The notes beneath the pieces were generated by a model. It saw nothing but the letters and a program-made list of their open reading frames with translations, did no database searches and was not told the DNA's origin. A stretch of DNA of 41,689 nt, from contig ONDL01000005.1 of assembly GCA_900316555.1 (NCBI GenBank), forward strand, positions 1 to 41,689, in the 5' to 3' direction. A program made the translations under genes and the position numbers. This document shows, piece by piece, positions 32,593 to 41,652 of this stretch (positions within the stretch are counted from its first letter, which is position 1; each line of letters begins with the position of its first letter). This stretch comes from an uncultured Eubacteriales bacterium. Its GTDB lineage: Bacteria > Bacillota > Clostridia > Oscillospirales > Acutalibacteraceae.

Positions 32593-33942
32593 TCAAAACT
32601 CCTTCAAAAATTCCGTTATTTTCTCAAACTGCATGGAGTGCGACGCTTTGACCAGTACCGTGTCGCCGCCTCTGAGCAGCTTTGGCAGGTCTTTGCAGAG
32701 CGCCTCAATGCTTTCATACCATAATCCGTCAGCGCCCTTTGCGAGCTCCTTTGCGAGCTCTCCGACGCATAGCACGAGGTCAACGCCCTTTTCTCTGGCG
32801 TATTTACCCGTGTTGTAGTGCAGCGCAAGCTCCTCGCTGCCGAGCTCCTTCATATCGCCGAGAATCGCGACCTTGCGTCCCTTGAGGTTGACGAGGGTGT
32901 CGATAGAAGCCTGAACCGAGGTCGGGTTCGCGTTGTAGCAGTCGTCGATGATTTTAAATCTGCTTGTGTTTATGACATTCGCGCGGCTGCCGACGGTCTT
33001 GTACGCTTCAACGCCGCGGATTATCTCCTCGTCGGTCATGCCGAGCAGATTTCCCACAGCTGCCGCCGCGAGCGCGTTTGATACCATGTATGTGCCGATC
33101 GCGGGAATGACAGCGTGCAGCTTCTTTCCGTCGAAGCAGAGGTCGCAGCTGACGCCGCCCTCGCCGTTGTTGACGATGTTCTCCGCGTGGTAGGGATTCT
33201 TCTCGCTGATGCCGAAGAACACGGGCTTTTTGCCGTTTACCTCATTCACTGTCGAGAGCTTGTCGTCGTCGCCGTTGAGGATATACTCGGCGTTTTCTCT
33301 CGCGGACTTGAACATCTCGGTCTTTGCCCTGAGCACGCCGTCGCGGTCGCCGAGGTTCTCGAGGTGACAGCAGCCGATTATCGTCAGCACACAGAAGGTC
33401 GGCTGAACCATCTCGGTAAGGCGCGTCATCTCGCCGAAGCCCGAAATGCCCATCTCGATAACCGCCGCCTGAGCGTCCTCGGGCATCGAGAGAAGCGTCA
33501 GCGGCACGCCGAGCTCGTTGTTGAGGTTGCCCTGGGTCTTGTGGGTTCTGAATTTCTGCGAGAGCACCGCGTAGAGCATTTCCTTAGTCGAGGTCTTGCC
33601 GACGCTGCCCGACACGCCGACGATCGGAATGTCGAACTTCTCGCGGTACGCCTTGCCGATCTTCTTAACCGCGTCAAGAGTTGACGGAACGAGGATATAC
33701 GGCTTTACGGTGTTTTCGGGAGCCTTCTCGCAGATCGCGCAGATAGCTCCGCTCTCGTAGCATTTATTGATAAAATCGTGTCCGTCGACGCGTCCGCCCT
33801 TGATAGCGAGGAAGAGCGAGCCGTCCTTTATATTGCGGCTGTCGCGCTCGACAGAGGTGATGACAGCGGACTTCATCTCGTCGCTGCCTACGTATTTACC
33901 GCCGCACGCCGCGGCGATTTCACTTAGAGTAAAAGGCTTCAT
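32593..33942 (-). CDS. murF: UDP-N-acetylmuramoyl-tripeptide--D-alanyl-D-alanine ligase
   Basis: MurF adds D-Ala-D-Ala to the UDP-MurNAc-tripeptide, the last cytoplasmic step of the precursor. The 449-residue protein has the Mur-ligase N-terminal domain and the ATP-binding loop [15 protein letters not shown]. The central domain contains [19 protein letters not shown] and [13 protein letters not shown], and the C-terminal domain has [18 protein letters not shown]. It follows ddl, which makes its substrate, by 9 bases, with AAGGTGG before the ATG. Confidence 0.97.
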   Translation of the reverse strand: MKPFTLSEIAAACGGKYVGSDEMKSAVITSVERDSRNIKDGSLFLAIKGGRVDGHDFINKCYESGAICAICEKAPENTVKPYILVPSTLDAVKKIGKAYREKFDIPIVGVSGSVGKTSTKEMLYAVLSQKFRTHKTQGNLNNELGVPLTLLSMPEDAQAAVIEMGISGFGEMTRLTEMVQPTFCVLTIIGCCHLENLGDRDGVLRAKTEMFKSARENAEYILNGDDDKLSTVNEVNGKKPVFFGISEKNPYHAENIVNNGEGGVSCDLCFDGKKLHAVIPAIGTYMVSNALAAAAVGNLLGMTDEEIIRGVEAYKTVGSRANVINTSRFKIIDDCYNANPTSVQASIDTLVNLKGRKVAILGDMKELGSEELALHYNTGKYAREKGVDLVLCVGELAKELAKGADGLWYESIEALCKDLPKLLRGGDTVLVKASHSMQFEKITEFLKEF

Positions 33943-33951
33943 GTTTCCACC

Positions 33952-34995
33952 TTACTTCTCGTATTTTTTCATCGAGATCTCGATGATCTGCTCGCAGAGG
34001 TCGGCGTAGGAGATACCCTCGACCTTCGCCTCCTGGGGAAGCAGGCTCGTGGGAGTCATGCCGGGCAGGGTGTTCGCCTCAAGGCAGTAAGCCTTGCCGT
34101 CCTCGGTGAGAATGAAGTCGACTCTCGCGTAGCTCTCGAGGTGGAGCGCGTTGTAGGTTGCGACTGCCGCTTCTCTGAGCGCCTTGTCCTCGTCCTCTGT
34201 GATGTCCGCGGGACAAACGTCGCGCGCGGCGCCTGCCTGGTATTTTGTCTTGTAGTCGTAGAAGCCCTCGTTAGGGATAATTTCGATCGGAGGAAGAGCC
34301 TTGCCGCCGAGCAGACCGACGGAGAACTCTCTGCCCTTGATATATTCCTCGACGACGATCTCGTCCTCGCCGTAGCTGAATGCCTCGGCGACGGATTCCT
34401 TGTACTCGTCGGCGTTCTGAGCGATTGTGATGCCTACGCTCGAGCCGCCCGAGCAGGGCTTTACGACGCAGGGGAAGATGTTCCATGCCTTAGCGTCCTC
34501 GGCGGACTTGAAGATCTCGCCCTGAGGGGTGAGAATGTGCTTCTGGATAAGCACGCTCTTTGTGATGCCCTTGTTCATCGCGAGGGCGGAGCCGAGGTAC
34601 GGCGAGCCTGTGTATTTAAGACCGAGCAGATCGAGAGTCGCCTGGATCTGACCGTTTTCACCTGCGCCGCCGTGGAGAGCGAGGAAGGTGATGTCGGCGT
34701 AGCTGCATATGTCGATGACATTCTCGCCGAGATAGCGGTCTGACTTGTCGCGTCTTTCCTCTCTGATTTCGTCGATATCGGAAATCGTATCGCCGACCTT
34801 GATAGCGTCGGTAAAGCTGTAATTTTGCTTGAACAGGGCGTAAACGTCGCAGATGTCGCGCTCATAACCCTTGAATACGTCGAGCAGCACTACCTCGTGA
34901 CCCTTTTCCCTGAGAGCCGCCGCGACCAGAATGCCTGATGAAATGGATACGTCGCGTTCGGTGCTTGTGCCGCCTGCCAGAACGACTATTCTCAT
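33952..34995 (-). CDS. ddl: D-alanine--D-alanine ligase
   Basis: This 347-residue ATP-grasp enzyme joins two D-alanines. The N-terminal MRIVVLAGGTSTERDVSISSG, FLALHGGAGENGQIQATL, CVVKPCSGGSSVGI and the C-terminal Mg-binding LEANTLPGMTPTSLLP are diagnostic. The omega-loop segment GFYDYKTKY keeps the Tyr and Lys typical of D-Ala-D-Ala ligases and does not resemble VanA-type D-Ala-D-Lac ligases. GGAGGGG lies 7 bases before the ATG. It is the first gene of the ddl-murF-upp operon with a good promoter. Confidence 0.96.
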   Translation of the reverse strand: MRIVVLAGGTSTERDVSISSGILVAAALREKGHEVVLLDVFKGYERDICDVYALFKQNYSFTDAIKVGDTISDIDEIREERRDKSDRYLGENVIDICSYADITFLALHGGAGENGQIQATLDLLGLKYTGSPYLGSALAMNKGITKSVLIQKHILTPQGEIFKSAEDAKAWNIFPCVVKPCSGGSSVGITIAQNADEYKESVAEAFSYGEDEIVVEEYIKGREFSVGLLGGKALPPIEIIPNEGFYDYKTKYQAGAARDVCPADITEDEDKALREAAVATYNALHLESYARVDFILTEDGKAYCLEANTLPGMTPTSLLPQEAKVEGISYADLCEQIIEISMKKYEK

Positions 34996-35040
34996 AATAT
35001 ATCCCCTCCGAAGGTTTATCTGTAAAGTTATTCAAACTTT

Positions 35041-35069
35041 ATTATAATATTTTTCAGAATATAAATCAA
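35041..35069 (-). promoter_or_regulatory. Strong promoter for ddl-murF-upp
   Basis: On the minus strand, TTGATT (35064-35069), 17 bases and a consensus TATAAT (35041-35046) lie about 45 bases before the ddl start. Confidence 0.75.
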
Positions 35070-35080
35070 GTGTCATTTTT

Positions 35081-35110
35081 GAGAGTGGAGAGTGAACACT
35101 CAACACTCTC
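35081..35110. repeat. Inverted repeat overlapping the end of the fumarase beta gene
   Basis: A 30-base imperfect palindrome with GAGAGTG and GAGTG arms covers the last codons and the stop of the fumarase beta gene. There is no T-run on either side, so it is not a typical terminator. It may be a mobile repeat unit or an mRNA 3' stabiliser. Confidence 0.55.
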
Positions 35111-35651
35111 TGTACTTAACCGGTTCGGTTTCGTAGACGTTATTTCCCTCGCTGTCAATAGCGACGATGCACGGGAAGTCCTCGACGGTGTAGCGTCTTA
35201 CCGCCTCTGTGCCCAAGTCCTCGTAACAGAGGATCTCCTCTTTCTTAATGCTCTTCGCGATCAGCGCCGCCGCGCCGCCTATCGCGACGAGGTATACGCA
35301 CTTGTTTCTGACTATCGCGTCGATAACGTCTTTATTTCTCGCGCCCTTGCCGATCATTCCCTTGAGCCCGAGGTCGAGCAGAGCGGGAGCGTATTTGTCC
35401 ATGCGGTAGCTCGAGGTGGGACCCGCGGGGCCTACAGCGCAGCCGGGTTTTGCGGGAGCGGGGCCGACGTAGTAAATCAGCTCGCCCTTTATTTCTACGG
35501 GCAGCGGCTCGCCTTTTTCGATAAGCTCAAACAGCCGCTTGTGCGCGGCGTCGCGTCCTGTTAGGATAGTGCCCGTGAGCAGCACGCTGTCGCCTGCCTT
35601 GAGGTCGGCGATCGCCTCTTCGGTGATCGGAAGTGTGATTTTCTTTTCCAT
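35100..35651 (-). CDS. Class I fumarate hydratase, beta subunit
   Basis: This 183-residue protein matches the C-terminal half of class I (iron-sulphur) fumarases. It has KAGDSVLLTGTILTGRDAAHKRL, GPAPAKPGCAVGPAGPTSSYRMD and GLKGMIGKGARN, which carry substrate contacts. The related L-tartrate dehydratase beta subunit cannot be fully excluded. The ATG at 35651 is 14 bases after the alpha subunit stop with AGGAGGG upstream. The last codons lie within an inverted repeat. Confidence 0.92.
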   Translation of the reverse strand: MEKKITLPITEEAIADLKAGDSVLLTGTILTGRDAAHKRLFELIEKGEPLPVEIKGELIYYVGPAPAKPGCAVGPAGPTSSYRMDKYAPALLDLGLKGMIGKGARNKDVIDAIVRNKCVYLVAIGGAAALIAKSIKKEEILCYEDLGTEAVRRYTVEDFPCIVAIDSEGNNVYETEPVKYREC

Positions 35652-35665
35652 CGATCATACCCTCC

Positions 35666-36520
35666 TTATATCTCCACGCTAGCGTGGCGCGCGGCGTGAC
35701 AGCAGATGTTCACAGCCACGGGCATGCCCGCGATATGTGTCGGCGAGGTTTCGATGTTGACCCCGAGCGCGGTCGTATTGCCGCCGAGTCCCGCGGGACC
35801 GAAGCCCATCTTGTTGATCTCGCTGAGCAGCTCGTTTTCGAGAGCGGCGTATCTCGGGTCGGGGTTTGAGGTGTCTATAGCGCGGAAGGTCGCCTTCTTC
35901 GCGAGCTGTGCCGCGCGCTCAAAGGTGCCGCCGATTCCGACACCAACCACTATCGGCGGACAGGGATTGGGGCCTGCCGCAAATACGGTGTCGAGGATAA
36001 ACTTCTTTACGCCCTCAACGCCGTAGGACGGTGTGAGCATCTTTATCGCGGACATGTTCTCGCTGCCGAAGCCCTTGCCGCCCGCGGTGATATGTATCTT
36101 GTCGCCTTTGACGATTTTTGTGTGTATGATCGCGGGCGTGTTGTCCTTCGTGTTCACGCGGTCAAAAACAGGGTCGCTGACAACGCTCTTGCGAAGGTAT
36201 CCGTCGCGGTACGCCTGACGCACGCCTTCTGTGACAGCCTCCTCAAAGTCGCCGTCGACGCAGACCTTGTCCTTGTCGCCGTACTCGATAAAGAGCACAG
36301 CCATGCCCGTGTCCTGACAGAGCGGTATCTCCTCCTCGGCGGCGATGCGGTCGTTCTCGATTATCTGAGAGAGCACGCTTTTGCCGACGGGTGATTTCTC
36401 GTTGTCGCGCGCCTTCTCAAGCGCGCAGAGAATATCCGCTCCGATAAAATAATTGCAGTCCATAAACAGCTTTTTCACAGCCGAGGTGATCTCCTCAGCG
36501 GAAACAGCGCGGAAGTCCAT
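35666..36520 (-). CDS. Class I fumarate hydratase, alpha subunit
   Basis: This 284-residue subunit binds the catalytic [4Fe-4S] cluster that hydrates fumarate to malate. Cluster cysteines are in IPLCQDTG, AGPNPCPP and the C-terminal NICCHAARH. GGKGFGSENMSAIKML and GIGGTFERAAQLAKKA are further family segments. Oxygen-labile fumarase fits a strict anaerobe. The ATG at 36520 with AAGGA 8 bases upstream is preferred over an upstream in-frame start. It has its own promoter, divergent from the response-regulator gene. Confidence 0.93.
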   Translation of the reverse strand: MDFRAVSAEEITSAVKKLFMDCNYFIGADILCALEKARDNEKSPVGKSVLSQIIENDRIAAEEEIPLCQDTGMAVLFIEYGDKDKVCVDGDFEEAVTEGVRQAYRDGYLRKSVVSDPVFDRVNTKDNTPAIIHTKIVKGDKIHITAGGKGFGSENMSAIKMLTPSYGVEGVKKFILDTVFAAGPNPCPPIVVGVGIGGTFERAAQLAKKATFRAIDTSNPDPRYAALENELLSEINKMGFGPAGLGGNTTALGVNIETSPTHIAGMPVAVNICCHAARHASVEI

Positions 36521-36554
36521 ATTATCATTCCTTTCCGTATACATAGCCTATTCT

Positions 36555-36606
36555 ATTATAAATTATTTTTGAAACTATTTCAATACTGATAAATTTATGA
36601 TATAAT
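36555..36606. promoter_or_regulatory. Overlapping divergent promoters with shared TTGAAA-CTA-TTTCAA palindrome
   Basis: The minus promoter for fumarase is TTGAAA (36578-36583), 17 bases and TATAAT (36555-36560). The plus promoter for the two-component system is TATAAT (36601-36606) with an extended TGA; its -35 position falls on the same 36578-36583 hexamer, a weak match. The palindrome 36569-36583 is thus common to both and is a candidate operator. Confidence 0.65.
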
Positions 36607-36688
36607 ACCATTGTATATACATATTTCTGTCACATTTATGTGTTATAAAGTTGGCAGAACCAAAAACCGCGTAAAGGAGAATAACAAT

Positions 36689-37369
36689 ATGCCGAAAATA
36701 TTAGTTGTTGACGACGAGTACCGCATTCGTCAGATAATAAGAAAATACGCCGAGTTTGAGGGCTACGAGGTCGAGGAGGCGGTCGACGGTATGCAGGCGA
36801 TCGAGGTCTGCCGCAAGAACCGCTACGACCTTATCATCATGGACGTAATGATGCCCGAGCTGGACGGCTTTTCCGCCTGCCGCGAGATCCGCAAGTTCTG
36901 TTCCTCGCCGATAATCATGCTTTCGGCGCGCGGTGAGGAGTACGACAAGATACACGGCTTTGAGCTCGGTTCGGACGACTACGTTGTAAAGCCCTTCTCG
37001 CCGAAGGAGCTGATGATGCGCGTCGCGGCGGTCATCAAGCGCTCGGGCGGCAAGGCTGAGGAGCAGAAGCGCGATATCTACACCTTCAACGGACTTGTCA
37101 TCGACTTCTCGGCGCGCATAGTAACCGTCGACGGCAGCCGCGTCGATATGACCCCAAAGGAGTACGAGCTGCTCTTTTACATGGTTCGCAACAAGGGTCT
37201 TGCCCTCACGCGCGAGAGCCTTATCAGCGAGGTCTGGGGCTATGATTTCTTCGGAGACGAGCGCACCCTCGACACCCACATCAAGCTGCTCAGAAAGAGC
37301 CTCGGCGCTTACAGCAAGTGCATTGTAACTCTGAGAGGAGTTGGCTACCGCTTTGAAGAGGTTGTTTAA
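36689..37369 (+). CDS. OmpR/PhoB-family response regulator
   Basis: This 226-residue regulator has a receiver domain with acidic pocket VVDDEY, phosphoacceptor Asp52 (IIMDVMMPELDG), Thr/Ser switch IIMLSARGEEYDK and Lys in VVKPFSPKEL. A winged-helix DNA-binding domain starts at about residue 128 (VDMTPKEYELLFYMVRNKGLALTRESLISEVWGYDF, then RTLDTHIKLLRKSLG and RGVGYRFE). It is followed by a histidine kinase with a 29-base overlap, so the pair forms a two-component system. AAAGGAGA precedes the ATG. The stimulus is unknown. Confidence 0.95.
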   Translation: MPKILVVDDEYRIRQIIRKYAEFEGYEVEEAVDGMQAIEVCRKNRYDLIIMDVMMPELDGFSACREIRKFCSSPIIMLSARGEEYDKIHGFELGSDDYVVKPFSPKELMMRVAAVIKRSGGKAEEQKRDIYTFNGLVIDFSARIVTVDGSRVDMTPKEYELLFYMVRNKGLALTRESLISEVWGYDFFGDERTLDTHIKLLRKSLGAYSKCIVTLRGVGYRFEEVV

Positions 37370-38891
37370 GCGTCAGGCGACGCTGCACTTCAAGCTGCTC
37401 GCGTACTTTCTGCTCTTCGGCGCGATAATCCTGGTGGTGCTCTGGGTGTTCCAGAGCTTTCTGCTCAAGCCCTACTACACCACCAAGAAGTCAAAGAGCG
37501 TTCAGCAGAGTGCCGAGCGGATAGTCAAGGCGATCGAGCAGAACAAGAATATCTGGACGACGATCGACAACGTCGCAAGCTACAATTCGCTGACTGTCAG
37601 CGTATACGGCACAGAGTCTGTGCTCGGATTTACCTCGCCGATCTACGAGATAAACTACGACAACCCCGTCGCAAAGCTCACGGTCGAAACGCATGAGATA
37701 AATTCCTACTACCGCCTCGCAAAGCAGAACGGCGGAACATACATGACGGTCGACTCAAACTCCGTCTCCGACATCGCGAGGCAGAAGCTCGATATGCTCC
37801 GCAACGCCTTCGCGGGCGCGTCGGGCGACAGCGCGGCTCCCGAGGTGCACTACAAGTCGAGCGCCGCGGGCAGCGTTGAAAACATGGTCTACGCCGCGAT
37901 TGCCACAAAGCCCGACGGAGAGGAGATGTTCCTGCTCGTCACCTCGTCGATAACGCCGTTGAGCAACACCCTCGACATTATCCAGGGTCAGCTGCTCTGG
38001 GTTTCGGGAGCGTATATCATTCTTTCCGTCATATTCTCGCTCTTTGCGAGTATGCGCATAGCAAAGCCGATCTCAAAGACGAACAGCGCCGCCAAGGAGC
38101 TCGCCAAAAAGAACTACGAGGTCGACTTCAACGCGCGCGGCTACCTCGAGGTAGAGGAGCTCAACGACACCCTCAACTACGCGAAAACCGAGCTTGCCGC
38201 CACCGAAAAGCTCCAGCGCGAGCTTATCGCGAACATATCCCACGACCTTCGCACGCCGCTGACAATGATAACAGGCTACGGCGAGGTCATGCGCGACCTG
38301 CCGGGTGAGAACACGCCCGAGAATATCCAGATAATCATCGACGAGGCGAGCCGCCTGTCGACTCTCGTAAATGATTTGCTCGACCTCTCAAAGCTCCAGT
38401 CGGGCGCTTTGCAGGCTGAGAAAAAAGAGTTCTGTCTGACCGACAGCATACGCGAGATATTCAGCCGCTACTCAAAGCTCGTTGAGCAGGACGGCTACAA
38501 CATCATCTTTGAGGCGAAGGAGAACGTCTATATCAACGCCGACGAACTGAGGATATCTCAGGTCGTTTACAACCTCGTCAACAACGCTGTAAACCACGTA
38601 GGCGAGGACAAGACCGTCATCGTCACCCAGAGCGTCAGCCGCGGCAAGGTGCTGATAGAAGTTACCGATCACGGCGAGGGCATTCCTGCCGACAAGCTCG
38701 AGTATATCTGGGAGCGCTACTACAAGGTCGACAAGGAGCACAGGCGCGGAGTTATCGGCTCCGGTCTGGGACTTTCTATCGTCAAGAGCATTCTCGATAC
38801 CCACAACGCGCGCTACGGCGTCAGGTCTACCCCGGGCAAGGGCAGCACCTTCTGGTTTGAGATAGGCGTTGTCAGAACGGAGAAGAAATAA
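37341..38891 (+). CDS. Sensor histidine kinase
   Basis: This 516-residue membrane kinase partners the preceding regulator. Transmembrane helix 1 is at residues about 19-41, and an extracytoplasmic sensor domain of about 170 residues follows with no family match that I recognise. Helix 2 is at residues about 218-238, then a HAMP linker (AKPISKTNSAAKELAKKNYEV). The HisKA phosphoacceptor is His301 in IANISHDLRTPLTMITGYG. The ATPase domain has NLVNNAVNHVG, DHGEGIP and GSGLGLSIVKSIL. The start is likely the TTG at 37341 (or TTG at 37353), both inside the regulator gene, with GAGGAG just upstream; translation is coupled. Confidence 0.93.
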   Translation: MATALKRLFKRQATLHFKLLAYFLLFGAIILVVLWVFQSFLLKPYYTTKKSKSVQQSAERIVKAIEQNKNIWTTIDNVASYNSLTVSVYGTESVLGFTSPIYEINYDNPVAKLTVETHEINSYYRLAKQNGGTYMTVDSNSVSDIARQKLDMLRNAFAGASGDSAAPEVHYKSSAAGSVENMVYAAIATKPDGEEMFLLVTSSITPLSNTLDIIQGQLLWVSGAYIILSVIFSLFASMRIAKPISKTNSAAKELAKKNYEVDFNARGYLEVEELNDTLNYAKTELAATEKLQRELIANISHDLRTPLTMITGYGEVMRDLPGENTPENIQIIIDEASRLSTLVNDLLDLSKLQSGALQAEKKEFCLTDSIREIFSRYSKLVEQDGYNIIFEAKENVYINADELRISQVVYNLVNNAVNHVGEDKTVIVTQSVSRGKVLIEVTDHGEGIPADKLEYIWERYYKVDKEHRRGVIGSGLGLSIVKSILDTHNARYGVRSTPGKGSTFWFEIGVVRTEKK

Positions 38892-38903
38892 TTTAAAATA
38901 ATT

Positions 38904-38938
38904 CAGGACGGTTCGTTTGAGCCGTCCTGTTGCTTTAT
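38904..38938. terminator. Bidirectional terminator between the kinase gene and tatD
   Basis: An 11-bp stem with one G-T pair (38904-38914 with 38919-38929) and a 4-base loop separates the convergent genes. T-richness is moderate on the plus strand and it is AT-rich on the other. Confidence 0.78.
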
Positions 38939-39703
38939 CTATTTGATTGAGTAAAACCGCTTCGCGTTTTCAGTGGTGATGTCCAGCACTTGCTGTGCCG
39001 TCATGTTCCTGAGCTGAGCGATTTTCTCAGCGGCAAAGACTATCATCGAGCTGTCGCAGCGCTTGCCGCGAAACGGTACGGGCGCCATATACGGCGCGTC
39101 TGTTTCGAGCAGCAGCCTGTCCAGCGGAATCTCGGACGCGACCTCAACGCTGTGCCGCGCGTTTTTGAAGGTGACAACTCCGCCGAGGCTGATGTACAGT
39201 CCCATGCGCACCGCTTCACGCATCAGCTCGACGCTGCCCGAAAAACAGTGAACGAGCGCGTTCGGGCGGTACTTGCGAAGCAGGTCAAACACGTCGCCGT
39301 GAGCCTCTCTGTCGTGAACGATGATAGGCATTTTTAGGTCGAGCGAAAGCCCGAGCTGTTCCTCAAATACGCGTTTTTGCTCCTCACGCGGAATGTCCCA
39401 GTGGTAGTCGAGTCCCGTCTCGCCGACAGCCACGACCTTCGGGTGCTTTGTCAGCTCCGTGATTCGGTCGAGGTAATCGTCGGGCAGGTTCTCAAGGTTC
39501 TCGGGGTGAACTCCGACCGCCGCGTACATGTAGTCATACTTCTCGGCGAGTGCAATAACGCGCTTTGCGTTATCAAGGTCTACGGAGTTGTTCACAACGC
39601 CGCAAACGCCCTTGTCGGGCAGATTGCCGAGCACGCTGTCCCTGTCCTCATCGAACCAGCCGTCGTCGTAGTGCGCGTGAGCGTCGAAGATATTACTCAG
39701 CAT
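38939..39703 (-). CDS. tatD: TatD-family metal-dependent hydrolase/DNase
   Basis: This 254-residue TIM-barrel enzyme has the metal ligands of the family: DAHAHYD at the N-terminus, GETGLDYHW, IIVHDREAHGD, ALVHCFSGS and LLETDAPYMAP. Members act as 3'-5' exo/endo-DNases and in D-Tyr-tRNA-type roles; substrate in this organism is not known. It begins inside the end of metG (7-base overlap), which is the common metG-tatD pair of Firmicutes, and lacks a strong site of its own, so its translation is coupled. Confidence 0.95.
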   Translation of the reverse strand: MLSNIFDAHAHYDDGWFDEDRDSVLGNLPDKGVCGVVNNSVDLDNAKRVIALAEKYDYMYAAVGVHPENLENLPDDYLDRITELTKHPKVVAVGETGLDYHWDIPREEQKRVFEEQLGLSLDLKMPIIVHDREAHGDVFDLLRKYRPNALVHCFSGSVELMREAVRMGLYISLGGVVTFKNARHSVEVASEIPLDRLLLETDAPYMAPVPFRGKRCDSSMIVFAAEKIAQLRNMTAQQVLDITTENAKRFYSIK

Positions 39704-41652
39704 ATTTTCGCGCCCGCGGGCATACCATCTATTGTGAGCACCTGGAGCTTCTCGTCCTTGCCCTCGCCCTCAACGGCTGATAGGATCATTCCGTGGCTCT
39801 CAACGCCGCAGAGCTTTACGGGCTTGAGGTTCGATACAAAGAGTATCTTCTTGCCGACCAGCTCCTCGGGCTGATAGAACATCGCGATTCCACTGACGAT
39901 AGTGCGCTCGTCAGCTCCGTCGAAGATTGTGAACTTCAGAAGTTTCTTTGACTTCTTGACCTTCTCGCAGGCTCTTACCTCGCCGACGCGGATATCGCTC
40001 GCCGCGAAGTCGTCAATGCCAATCTGAGCGACGCCCGCAAGCTCCTCGCGGATCTTGGCCGCGCGCGGGTCCTCGTCGTTGTTCTTGATAATGCTGTTGA
40101 GCTCCTCGATTTCCTTCTCGACGTCGATTCTCGGGAAGAGCGCCTCGCCCTTCTTTACGGTGACGTTTTCGGGGAGAACATTGAACTTGTCTGCGTTGCC
40201 GTAGCTTGCGCACTTCTCGCATGCGCCGATCTGTTCGAGAGCCTTGGGCATGGTTGTGGGCATGAAGGCGGACAGCAGAGTCGCGACAATGCGGATAGTG
40301 TCGAGCAAATTGTAGAGAACGGTAGCGAGCCTTGCGCGGTTATTCTCGTCCTTTGCGAGAATCCACGGCGCTGTCTCGTCGATATACTTGTTGGCGCGCG
40401 AAACGACCTTGAAAATCTCGGCGAGAGCATTCTGCAGCTGAGTTTTTTCGATGAAGTCGTCAACCTTCGCGCGGAGAGAGGTTGCCTCGTTGATCAGATC
40501 CTCGTCAAACTCGCCTGCCTGACGCTCTGAGGGCAGAGTGCCGCCGAAGTACTTCTCGACCATCGCGACGGTGCGCGAAACGAGGTTGCCCAGACCGTTA
40601 GCGAGGTCGGAATTTATGCGGTTGATCATGATCTCGTTCGAGAACGAGCTGTCGGAGCCGAGAGCCATCTCGCGCATGATGTGGTAGCGGATAGCGTCTG
40701 CGCCGTAACGCTCGCCGAGAATGAACGGGTCAACGACGTTGCCGAGAGACTTGGACATCTTCTGACCGTTGAAGGTGATCCATCCGTGAACCGCGAGGTG
40801 CTTTGGCAGCGGAAGCTCGAGAGCCATCAGCATAGCAGGCCAGATGATCGCGTGGAAGCGCATGATGTCCTTTGCGACCATGTGAGTGTCGGCAGGCCAG
40901 TACTTGTCGTAGTCGTCGTACCTGTCGTTGAGATAGCCGAGGGCGGTGATATAGTTGGAGAGCGCGTCGATCCAGACATAGACGACGTGCTTGTCGTCAA
41001 AGGTTACGGGAATGCCCCACTTGAAGGTCGTGCGCGAAACGCAGAGGTCCTCAAGACCGGGACGGATAAAGTTGTTTACAAGCTCCGTCGCGCGGGTCTT
41101 GGGACGGAGATAGTCGGTTTCGGTGAGCAGTTTCTCAATGCGGTCGGCAAACGGCGACATCTTGAAGAAGTACGCCTCCTCCTTTGCCTCGGTGACCTCT
41201 CTGCCGCACTCGGGGCACTTGCCGTCAACGAGCTGGCTCTCAGTCCAGAAGCTCTCGCAGGGCGTGCAGTATTTGCCGCTGTACTCGCCCTTGTAGATAT
41301 ATCCCTTGTCGTAGAGTGTCTTGAAGATTTTCTGGACGCTCTCGATGTGGTAGTCGTCGGTGGTGCGGATATAGCGGTCGTAGCTGATATTCATAAAGCG
41401 CCAGAGACCCTTGAAGATCTCGGCGATCTCGTCAACGTATTCCTTGGGAGAGACGCCTTTCTCGGCGGCCTTCTGTTCGATTTTCAGGCCGTGCTCGTCG
41501 GTGCCTGTGAGAAACATCACGTCATAGCCCTGCATTCGTCTGTAGCGCGCGATAGAGTCGCAGGCGACGGTGGTGTAGCAGTGTCCGATATGCGGATTGC
41601 CTGACGGGTAGTAGATGGGCGTAGTGATGTAAAATGTCTCTTTTTTACACAT
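39697..41652 (-). CDS. metG: Methionine--tRNA ligase
   Basis: This 651-residue class I synthetase charges tRNA-Met. The HIGH-like motif is GNPHIGHCYTT at residues about 18-28, the zinc knuckle has CTPCESFWTESQLVDGKCPECG, and the KMSKS loop is GQKMSKSLGN. The last 110 residues form the Trbp111-like tRNA-binding/dimerisation domain (DDFAASDIRVGEVRACEKVKKSKKLLKF). AGGAGG lies 8 bases before the ATG. It is the first gene of metG-tatD; its promoter is outside the window beyond base 41689. Confidence 0.97.
   Translation of the reverse strand: MCKKETFYITTPIYYPSGNPHIGHCYTTVACDSIARYRRMQGYDVMFLTGTDEHGLKIEQKAAEKGVSPKEYVDEIAEIFKGLWRFMNISYDRYIRTTDDYHIESVQKIFKTLYDKGYIYKGEYSGKYCTPCESFWTESQLVDGKCPECGREVTEAKEEAYFFKMSPFADRIEKLLTETDYLRPKTRATELVNNFIRPGLEDLCVSRTTFKWGIPVTFDDKHVVYVWIDALSNYITALGYLNDRYDDYDKYWPADTHMVAKDIMRFHAIIWPAMLMALELPLPKHLAVHGWITFNGQKMSKSLGNVVDPFILGERYGADAIRYHIMREMALGSDSSFSNEIMINRINSDLANGLGNLVSRTVAMVEKYFGGTLPSERQAGEFDEDLINEATSLRAKVDDFIEKTQLQNALAEIFKVVSRANKYIDETAPWILAKDENNRARLATVLYNLLDTIRIVATLLSAFMPTTMPKALEQIGACEKCASYGNADKFNVLPENVTVKKGEALFPRIDVEKEIEELNSIIKNNDEDPRAAKIREELAGVAQIGIDDFAASDIRVGEVRACEKVKKSKKLLKFTIFDGADERTIVSGIAMFYQPEELVGKKILFVSNLKPVKLCGVESHGMILSAVEGEGKDEKLQVLTIDGMPAGAKIC

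Noticed and set aside
33952..34995. Vancomycin-type D-Ala-D-Lac ligase
   Set aside because: The omega-loop has the Tyr/Lys pattern of D-Ala-D-Ala ligases, and no vanH or vanX is nearby.
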